The notes under the pieces: generated by a model | The model's database searches: none | What the model saw: the letters and a program-made list of their open reading frames with translations, nothing else | Told to the model about the DNA's origin: nothing | Position numbers and translations under genes: made by a program | Origin: Tritrichomonas musculus | Lineage: Eukaryota > Parabasalia > Tritrichomonadida > Tritrichomonadidae | Direction of reading: 5' to 3' | Length of the DNA: 64,000 nucleotides | Assembly: GCA_039105265.1 (NCBI GenBank) | Contig: JAPFFF010000005.1 | Span: 124,001-188,000, forward strand | Part shown: piece after piece, positions 9,734 to 17,037 of the stretch | Numbering within the stretch: the stretch's first letter is position 1 | Layout of the letters: each line of letters opens with the position of its first letter

Positions 9734-9753
9734 TATTTCATACTCGTTAAAAA
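9734..9753 (-). promoter_or_regulatory. Shared upstream motif before the polymerase gene
   Basis: The minus strand reads ATTTTTAACGAGTATGAAAT, then A and the ATG of the polymerase. It is the partner of the motif at 1883-1905 and is equally close to the start codon. Probably a core promoter or leader motif of the element (inference). Confidence 0.6.
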
Positions 9754-9777
9754 TTTATCACTCATAAAAAAATATCT

Positions 9778-10314
9778 CCCCTCGTTTCACCATGCTCGTC
9801 AACGTCATTCACTCACGAATCTTATACTGTATAACGCCTCTCAATATCTAGGGGTCCTCTCGATACCTATTAAAACACCATCAAATCTCCATAACTGATT
9901 TATCGCGTATTAATTATCACTCACGCGATTTTCACTCATATTTAGTCCCTTCCGACATCTCTCCAGACGCCCGTAAACGCTGTTTTTGTATGGTTTTCAT
10001 GCGTGAAACACGTGATTGATATGTCGTCAACTACTCTCACAAACGCTGTTTTTGTATGGTTTTCATGCGTGAAACACGTGATTGATATGTCGTCAACTAC
10101 TCTCACAAACGCTGTTTTTGTATGGTTTTCATGGGTGAGAAACACTTAGGATCCAAAAATGAAAATCGTAAAAAAGGGGCTCAAAATGGGTATTTACACG
10201 GGGTTTTGGTCCGAGTAAGCCATACCCTGAAAATGGTCTAGTTGTCCTTGGGATTTGGGGTCATATTTGAAGCTCAAAATATCTGGGGGCCCAACGCGCC
10301 TACCCTATACTACT
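9778..10314 (-). repeat. Right terminal inverted repeat of the Polinton, 537 bp
   Basis: Reverse complement of 549-1085, ending ...CCCTATACTACT at 10314 and followed by the TTCTT duplication. It includes the mirrored 66 bp subterminal repeats at about 9974-10144. Confidence 0.92.
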
Positions 10315-10319
10315 TTCTT
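10315..10319. repeat. Right target-site duplication TTCTT
   Basis: Same five bases as 544-548, directly outside the right TIR. Confidence 0.75.
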
Positions 10320-11745
10320 ACATGGTGTACTTGATTCATGTGAAAAGCTTGAATATACATATGCAGCTTCGACTACTAATGACTCAAGGGATATTAAGAT
10401 ATATTTAGCTGATGAATATGTTGACCCAATAGATGAGGTTCATTGGGATTCAACTACTAACCCATTCGAGTATATCATTAAGCAGCAATTTTATGAAGTA
10501 TCCCCAAATCCTAATGGGGCAACGACCTTATATACTGATTATAATATTACCTCCTCTAAGATAATTACAGCTGATAATATTACTACTATGAGGAGTGATT
10601 TAAATTTAGTTACCAACAATGTAGATGTTATTAGCTATGATGTTAACGAAATGAACACTGTTATGGAAAGCTTAAAAGGTAGAGTATCAAGGACTGAACA
10701 AGTTACTCAACATCTGGAGGATGATGTAGATAATTTGCGTATAGTCTCATGGACAGCATTAGCTTTTGGAGTTGCAGGTACTGCTGGGTCAATAGGTTCT
10801 ATTGGTATGCAGCTATTTCCAGATGGTATAAGCTTTCCTACCATAAAAGGTGGAGGATTCCTTAAAAGGTTATTCTCTCATAAGTCAACCAAAGGTATGA
10901 GTGATTTGGTTAGAAATAGCATTAACTTCATGTCAGGTACTACAACAAGAAGCATAACCAAAGATATAACACCTATAATTACCTGGTGTGAGGAAGAGTA
11001 TAAGCAACTAGATGAACTACCTTTTACTGATGAAAATGATAACCCTGATACTGGAACCTTGACATTAAGTGGTGCTATGGATATCAGCAATATGTTTAGG
11101 GACTCACTCAAGCCTTGTTTCAAGTTGTTAGCTGAGAAGGTCAATGAGCTAGAGGCGGAGTTTGATAACTACCCTACTGTGGATGAAGCTAATGAAGGTC
11201 TAGAAGTACTTAACGGTAGGATAGAGACATTAGAGGGTGAAAATACAACCTTGAAGGCTACAATCGAAGCAATGGAAACTAGATTAGCTGCTCTTGAAGG
11301 CAATACAGATAACTACTTAACTAAGGCTAATGTCATTAATGAATACAATTATAGTAAAATCGAAACTGATATTTATGGATGGAATGACCATCAAATCGAC
11401 CCTGAAGTATTTAATAAAATTTTGAGGCTTGGATGTACAATTCGTGCTTTCCGTGAATCAAACACAAATGAAAGATGGGATGGACGTTATCTTCCAGCAA
11501 AGAAGGATTATGAAATAATCGAGAAAAAGACATGGGTGTTTGTTCATGAAGATATCACAAGCAACCTGAGCATTCGCATATACTACCATGGTTACTCCGA
11601 ACTAAATGATAAAATGATTTGTCAAATACATGGTTTGCCAGGTTTAAATAGTATAATTATTGAGAGTTTGGCCATTGAAGAAGGCTGTAAATTTAATTCA
11701 TATAATGTGTACTGTAAAGAAATAGTCGATGCTAAACTACCATGA
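10315..11745 (+). pseudogene. Right fragment of the outer element's coiled-coil, fibre-like gene
   Basis: Plus-strand coding fragment ending in TGA at 11745. It holds a hydrophobic segment (WTALAFGVAGTAGSIGSIG, about 10750-10810) that could be a membrane-active or transmembrane helix, and a heptad-type coiled coil near 11200-11310 (LEGENTTLKATIEAMETRL). The coiled coil is closely similar to one at about 22960-23030 in another remnant in this window, so it marks a gene family of the outer Maverick-like element. Proteins of this build would suit a virion or fibre component, but that is inference. The gene is interrupted by the inner Polinton; the left piece is at 1-548. It is followed within 260 bases by what looks like the right terminus of the outer element. 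Confidence 0.6.
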
Positions 11746-11758
11746 GTAGGTGTCATAC

Positions 11759-12407
11759 ACGAGATTCTCGGGGCAGGTACCTGTGCCGTTTCATAGATGG
11801 GCGGTTGTGGGGTGGGGTACCTGTGCCGTTTCATTGATGGTAGGCGTTGAGGTGGGTGGGTGGGATAACATGAAAAGAAGAAGAAGTTTTTTTTTTTATT
11901 TTTCTTTTTTATTTTTTTTTTTTTTTTTATTTTTTTTAACTAGTTCGTGTTGACGCGTGGGCAGCCTGTGCCCCGCGGAAACCGACTAGTATATACTACT
12001 TCTTATCGTTGAATCTGAAAATGATCGTATTGTCTTTGTTTAAAAAGTACTTGACATGGTAAAGAGGAATGGATGAATCGTAATCTTCGTCTTGTAATTC
12101 GTATGATGACTTGGTTTTAGTAGTATATACTAGTCGGTTTCCGGTGGGGCTGGCACCCACACCGTCAACACGAACTAGTTAAAAAAGAAAAGAAAAAGAA
12201 AAGAAAAGAAAAAGAAAAGAAAAAGAAAAGAAAAAAAAAATATTTTTGTTCTCACTACTGTCCACCATCAATGAAACGGCACAGGGGCCCCACCCCTAAT
12301 TCCCACCCACCCACCTCAACGCCTACCATTTATTAAACGGCACAGGTACCCCACCCCACAACCGCCCATCTATGAAACGGCACAGGTACCTGCCCCGAGA
12401 ATCTCGT
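11759..12407. repeat. 649 bp fold-back with Maverick-like termini at its centre
   Basis: The left arm (from ACGAGATTCTCGGGGCAGG) is the imperfect reverse complement of the right arm ending at 12407. The arms hold GC-rich blocks with repeated CCTGTGCCGTTTCAT, then a long T tract (11886-11940) against an A/GAAAA tract (12181-12240), then AACTAGTTCGTGTTGACG blocks. The innermost parts read outward from the centre as AGTAGTATATACTAGTCGG, left copy ending at 12000 and right copy starting at 12119. As AGTAGTATA also opens the inner Polinton's TIR, the structure looks like the right end of one element and the left end of another lying back to back, separated by 118 bp. Confidence 0.75.
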
Positions 12408-12429
12408 ACCTATTTCTTTCTATATGTAA

Positions 12430-12765
12430 ATGTCATTTGTGCCACTCAAAGGCTTTACTAACGACTATGAGATCCTGAATAGGTACCCCTTTACTATAAG
12501 ACGTAAGAGTAATCATTTTATATGCAAAGACGCAAAACATATAAAGGGGTATATACGAGTATGTCTAAATGGCGACTACTACTTGAAACATGTACTTATA
12601 GCAAGACGGTTCATACCTAATGATGACCCACAACATAAAATAGAGGTAGACCATATCAATAGGAATAGGGCTGACTACCATCTAAGCAACTTAAGATGGA
12701 TAACCCCAACTGATAGTAACTATAACAGGGATATGCCCAAAATTATAAATGCGAGGGCAGATTAG
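12430..12765 (+). CDS. HNH endonuclease with NUMOD4-like N-terminus
   Basis: 111 residues from an ATG. The start (GFTNDYEILNRYPFTIRRK) matches the NUMOD4 pattern of homing-type nucleases. The C-terminal half is a clear HNH motif: VDHINRNRADYHLSNLRW followed by ITPTDSNYNRD. The family cuts DNA and is often free-standing in viruses and mobile elements. It lies 22 bases after the fold-back and is the first gene of the second element remnant. Its end overlaps that of the convergent minus-strand gene by 23 bases. Looks intact; whether it is active cannot be judged. Confidence 0.85.
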   Translation: MSFVPLKGFTNDYEILNRYPFTIRRKSNHFICKDAKHIKGYIRVCLNGDYYLKHVLIARRFIPNDDPQHKIEVDHINRNRADYHLSNLRWITPTDSNYNRDMPKIINARAD

Positions 12766-13006
12766 ATATTTGGTACTCTAAGAACTCAAAGGCAAAATGT
12801 TCTATTTGGTCGATAAATTCCAAATCACCATCTTTCATAATTACATTAAGAATTTCAGGTTCGAAATACTCAGCAGCTAACTCTTTTATCTTATTAATTA
12901 AAATACCACATACACCCTCATTAGTCTCACATCTATAATCATAGAGGTTAGATACTATTTTATAGAGGATATATATACGCTCTTTTATGGTCATGTAATA
13001 AGCCAT
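12743..13006 (-). CDS. Small acidic protein, unknown, element-encoded
   Basis: 87 residues from an ATG (MAYYMTIKERIYILYK), predicted mostly helical and rich in Glu, Ile and Leu, with two Cys (CETNEGVC, about residues 26-33). It has no recognised family. Codon use is less AT-rich than host genes and like its neighbours, so it probably belongs to the same element. It converges on the HNH gene. Confidence 0.5.
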   Translation of the reverse strand: MAYYMTIKERIYILYKIVSNLYDYRCETNEGVCGILINKIKELAAEYFEPEILNVIMKDGDLEFIDQIEHFAFEFLEYQISNLPSHL

Positions 13007-13048
13007 TTATACAGAAATAAAAAATAAAAAATAGTAGAAGGTAGTTTA

Positions 13049-13210
13049 TTAAATGAGATATAAGATACGTACTAACCAAAAGAAGTAGTTTATAAAGGTC
13101 GAGAAAATGCACACCCAGAGAGCCCAATTTGGAGGAGGGCAACAACATTCATTATTACATTCTTCTTCATCATCATTAACCAATGGGGTATCATTTCCGA
13201 TTGTTGACAT
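13049..13210 (-). CDS. Small Cys-rich single-pass membrane protein, unknown
   Basis: Starting at the ATG whose complement ends at 13210, 53 residues: an acidic N-terminus (VNDDEEECNNECCCPPP) followed by a hydrophobic segment of about 25 residues (NWALWVCIFSTFINYFFWLV). A Cys cluster directly before one membrane span recalls small envelope or stress-type membrane proteins, but no family is recognised. It lies 42 bases upstream of the 87-residue gene on the same strand. The open frame is short, so it may be chance. Confidence 0.4.
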   Translation of the reverse strand: MSTIGNDTPLVNDDEEECNNECCCPPPNWALWVCIFSTFINYFFWLVRILYLI

Positions 13211-13260
13211 GTAAACAAATGAAGTGAACAAGGGTATAGGCGAAACAAATCTACGCGCTA

Positions 13261-13890
13261 AGAATCTACCTAACGATACATAAATACATCCAATAGCGCA
13301 TCCATAAATATATCCACTAATACATCCAATAGCGCATCCACTAATACATCCAATAGTACATCCACAAATATATCCACTAACACATCCACATATGGTATAT
13401 CCAATAGTGCATCCACCAATTCATCCACGATTACAGCCACTTAGGATACAGCCATTAATACCCACAACTACTGCCATTAATATACCAACGAGTACATACA
13501 TTAGCATACCTACAACTACAGCCACTAATGCATCTACATATAGTATCCAATATATTACTTCTCTAGGAAATCCATTAATATAGCCGCCATTGCAGCCATT
13601 AACACAGCTACTAACATAGACACTTATAGTACAACCACGACTATAGCCACCAATATAACCATTTAGGATACATCCACATATAGTACCCAATATATTACTT
13701 CTTTAGACAATCCATTAATATAGATACTTAGGGTACAACCACTTAATGCATATCCATTAATATCCACCACTACAACCATTAATACAGCCACTTAAGATAC
13801 AACCATTAATACACACTTATATAACCACCGATACCCACGACTATATATATTTATGGTACATCCACTAGTACAGCCATTTGTGTTACATCC
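13261..13890. repeat. Degenerate 12 bp satellite, CATCCA-type units
   Basis: A run of imperfect 12 bp units such as ACATCCAATAGC, ATCCACTAATAC and ATCCATAAATAT, clearest at 13280-13400 and decaying to 13890. Both strands show open frames only because the repeats lack stops. No gene is supported. Confidence 0.8.
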
Positions 13891-13899
13891 ATTTACGAA

Positions 13900-15320
13900 A
13901 CATCCATACTATTATACATAATGGTATCTTGCAATACATAGAGGTATCGAGCAATACAAGTATCTAGCAATGCATACAGGTATCTAACAATACATAATGG
14001 TATCTTACTAAACAAGTATCTTACTAAACATGTATCTTATTAAACAAGTATCTTGCAATACAAGTATCTAGCAAAACAGGTATCTAACAATACAAGTATC
14101 TTACTAAACAAGTATCTTGCAATACATAGAGGTATCTCGCAAAACAGGTATCGAGCAATACATAATAGTATCTAGCAATACATAATGGTATCTTGCAATA
14201 CATAGAGGTGTCTAGCAAAGCAGATATCTAGCAATACAAGTATCTTGCAATACAAGTATCTCGCAAAACAGGTATCTAACAATACAAGTATCTAGCAAAA
14301 CAGGTATCTCGCAACGCAGGTATCTAGCAAAACAGGTATCTAACAATACAAGTATCTTACTAAACAAGTATCTAGCAATACATAATGGTATCTTGCAATA
14401 CATAGAGGTGTCTAGCAAAACAGGTATCTTGCAATACAAGTATCTAGCAATACATAATGGTATCTTGCAATACATAGAGGTGTCTAGCAAAGCAGATATC
14501 TAGCAATACAAGTATCTAGCAATACATAATGGTATCTTGCAATACATAGAGGTGTCTAGCAAAACAGGTATCTTGCAACGCAGGTATCGAGCAATACATA
14601 ATAGTATCTAGTAATACATAATGGTATCTTGAAATACATAGAGGTGTCTAGCAAAGCAGATATCTAGCAATACAAGTATCTTGCAATACAAGTATCTCGC
14701 AAAACAGGTATCTAACAATACAAGTATCTTACTAAACAAGTATCTAGCAATACATAATGGTATCTTGCAATACATAGAGGTGTCTAGCAAAACAGGTATC
14801 TTGCAACGCAGGTATCGAGCAATACATAATAGTATCTAGCAATACATAATGGTATCTTGCAATATATAGAGGAGTCTAGCAAAACAGGTATCTCGCAAAA
14901 CAGGTATCGAGCAATACATAATAGTATCTAGCAATACATAATGGTATCTAACAATACAAGTATCTAACAATACAAGTATCTAACAATACATAATGGTATC
15001 TAACTAGGCAGATATCTAGCAATACAGGCATCTAACAAAACATAGAGGTATTTAATTAGACAAGTATCTAGCAAAACCATGGAAGTATCTAACAATACAA
15101 ATATCTAGTAATACAGGCATCTAACAATACATAATGGTATTTAATAATACAGGTACCTAGCAATACATAATGGTATCTAACTAGACAGATATCTAGCAAT
15201 ACAGGCATCTAACAAACCATGGATGTATTTAATTAGACAAGTATCCAACAACGCAAAGAGGTCTCCAACAAAGCATAGAGGTATCTAATAAAACCATAGA
15301 TGTATCTAATTAGACAGATA
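13900..15320. repeat. Minisatellite array, 16-20 bp GTATCT(A/T)GCAATACA units
   Basis: About 1.4 kb of head-to-tail variants of GTATCTAGCAATACAA, mixed with longer forms carrying CATAATG or CATAGAGGT. The variants are arranged in higher-order blocks: the stretch starting ATGGTATCTTGCAATACATA with CAAAGCAGATATC recurs about 436 bases apart (14185 and 14621). Short open frames here, such as at 14212-14490 and 14608-14790 on the minus strand, are by-products of the repeat. Confidence 0.9.
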
Positions 15321-15651
15321 TCTAACAAAACAAGTACCAAACATATAACAACCATATACGAAAAATACAAAAATATACAAAGCATATACCAACCGTAATC
15401 GAGCCAATAAACAACATCCAGGTGTGTAGGAATTCCTACGGACCCAAAAATAAATTCCCCAGATGGAATCCACTAACGGAACCTTTTTTTTGTAAGGTAA
15501 GGGAATTACCCATTATATGTTGTATCCAGTATATAATCTCTGGGGAAAACCATATAAGAATCCATATACGAGACACATCCAAATTTTGTATAAAAAAAAG
15601 AATAAATAAGTAGATTTGTAAAAAGTAATCTACTTTTTTCCAAACCTATAA
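15321..15651. other. Leader between satellite and Rep-like gene, with a 14 bp palindrome
   Basis: This stretch contains the perfect palindrome GTAGGAATTCCTAC at 15426-15439, repeated GGAAT/AATTCC and GGGAATTACCC motifs (15450-15515), and a T8 tract. No ATG-started gene of useful size is present. Position and palindromes would fit a replication origin or regulatory region for the downstream gene (inference). Confidence 0.4.
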
Positions 15652-16878
15652 ATGGATAACAGCGATTGCCTCTTTAAAGAGATTTCGTTAAACAAAACAC
15701 GAACAGACGCTACATTTGCTATTAAAGCAATCGGCAATGGTAAAATAAAGCACGAAACACTACTATACAACCTTAACCGAGTAATAAACCAAAGCGATAT
15801 ATCCTTTATAGATTACACAAAAGATGGAATACAATCGAATAAACATCTGGAACCACTAAACGAGTTATTTAGCGACAATATCGTTGTGTATTATCCAATA
15901 GACGATACATTAGTTAAGAATATAGAGAAACTTAATATTAAGAACAACGATAATGCCAAAGATGCCGACATAGAAGAACAAACAATAGATAACAGTACAT
16001 TAAATAAAATAGCTAAGGATTTACTTGGTAGCACCACTGCTACAATAAAAAGAGTTCTAAACCAACTGGATATAAATATACGGAAACCAGATATTAAACC
16101 AATTGGCATTAAGAGTGCAGATGGATTCGCTTATAAACCATCTTCTTTTGTGCAACTCCTTAAAATTAATCTATCTAATATCTCTATAGACAGCATCTTT
16201 AATTTGCTAGAGGACTCTACCAAAATCGAATTTCTACACGGCAATAATGTATATATCCACGATATCGATTTTACACGGGATTACAAGGGCGTATTTAATA
16301 AGAGGGATGTTATAAAGCATCTAGTTAACGAACATAATTTTGTAAAGCAAGGGGATACAAATCCAGATGACAACCCAGTTATTATAAATAATTCCCAACT
16401 CGTATCCAATAATTGTCTAACGTTTATAAGTTCCTCTACAACTGGAACCATTAGATACAAATTCTATAACAAGTTTGTGCAATCGATGGAATCCCCGAGT
16501 GTCCGCAATAAAATTGGTTCCCATATTAACGATTGGATTAACAACCCAGAACCGATATTACGCAAGGCAATCGAGAACTCGTTGGAAACCGGCATTTTAA
16601 GATTGGAGTTTACGATGTATCTCTATAAAAACACAACTGGAACCCTAGATAGAGATGTGGTTTACGCAAATATGGAGTACCTCGAGAAATTAATGCCACC
16701 GAATCTAATTTATTTTAATTCTATCGAGAACCAATTTAATTTGCTCTGCAAAAATATATTATACAATGTTTGTATTGTGGATTTAGAATTGGACCTAGCG
16801 TTTGTGGCGTTATACCAAAATAAACTAACGGGTAAAGTTAATGGGTTCTATTTAGACAAAATTAATGCAACAAAATGA
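15652..16878 (+). CDS. Possible replication-initiator-like protein of the second element
   Basis: 408 residues from an ATG. No family is recognised with confidence. The C-terminal half (about 190-350) has features reminiscent of replication initiators of plasmids and small viruses: YIHDIDFTRDYKG, a TIRYKFYNKFVQSMES strand-turn segment, and ILRLEFTMYLYKNTTG. A linker with many Asp, Asn and Lys lies at about 85-115. Codon use is less AT-rich than host genes, and it is the largest gene of the 12-17 kb remnant, directly after the satellite array. If it is a Rep protein, the repeats or the palindrome upstream could be its origin (inference). The ORF looks whole. Confidence 0.5.
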   Translation: MDNSDCLFKEISLNKTRTDATFAIKAIGNGKIKHETLLYNLNRVINQSDISFIDYTKDGIQSNKHLEPLNELFSDNIVVYYPIDDTLVKNIEKLNIKNNDNAKDADIEEQTIDNSTLNKIAKDLLGSTTATIKRVLNQLDINIRKPDIKPIGIKSADGFAYKPSSFVQLLKINLSNISIDSIFNLLEDSTKIEFLHGNNVYIHDIDFTRDYKGVFNKRDVIKHLVNEHNFVKQGDTNPDDNPVIINNSQLVSNNCLTFISSSTTGTIRYKFYNKFVQSMESPSVRNKIGSHINDWINNPEPILRKAIENSLETGILRLEFTMYLYKNTTGTLDRDVVYANMEYLEKLMPPNLIYFNSIENQFNLLCKNILYNVCIVDLELDLAFVALYQNKLTGKVNGFYLDKINATK

Positions 16879-17037
16879 TCGAATGCTTTGCGTTGGTACT
16901 GCTCGAACAAGCCTATTACTGTAATTTTAATGCAAATCGACAAACATAACGAAGAAGTAAATATACAGAAAGATAGCTATCTACGAATAAATACAACAAA
17001 CGAGCCTCTATATAACATCAATAAACCCGCCGATGTT
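16879..17037. other. 3' flank and right breakpoint of the second element
   Basis: Non-coding sequence of moderate GC with a GATAGCTATC palindrome near 16970. At about 17037 the sequence switches abruptly to host-type AT-rich DNA that reads as the 3' part of the disrupted minus-strand gene. No Maverick-type AGTAGTATA end is seen here, so this end is probably lost or of another type. Confidence 0.4.

Larger units (their letters stand above)
549..10314. mobile_element. Maverick/Polinton element, 9766 bp, looks whole
   Basis: Bounded by 537 bp terminal inverted repeats starting AGTAGTATAGGG and by a TTCTT duplication. It carries a retroviral-type integrase gene (plus strand) and a very large type B DNA polymerase gene (minus strand), the two hallmark genes of Polintons, plus two small unknown genes. 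It is short for the family, whose members usually run 15-20 kb, and no capsid, penton, packaging ATPase or Ulp1-type protease is recognisable. The long frames are open and the two terminal repeats look almost identical, so the insertion is probably young. It sits inside another virus-like element. Confidence 0.93.

Noticed and set aside
11886-12240. T and GAAAA tracts considered as retroelement poly(A)
   Set aside because: They mirror each other as part of the fold-back arms, so they belong to the inverted structure.
13392-13690. Overlapping plus- and minus-strand ORFs in the 12 bp satellite
   Set aside because: Open only because the repeat units lack stops; no start context or protein-like composition.
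14212-14790. Repetitive minus-strand ORFs with MLDTSMYCKIP-type periods
   Set aside because: They lie wholly within the minisatellite and change period with the repeat variants.
13900-15320. Array considered as CRISPR
   Set aside because: Units are contiguous variants without unique spacers, and the genome is eukaryotic.
15422-15613. 63-residue ORF before the Rep-like gene
   Set aside because: It starts at GTG and runs over palindromes and homopolymers; there is no ATG and no family.
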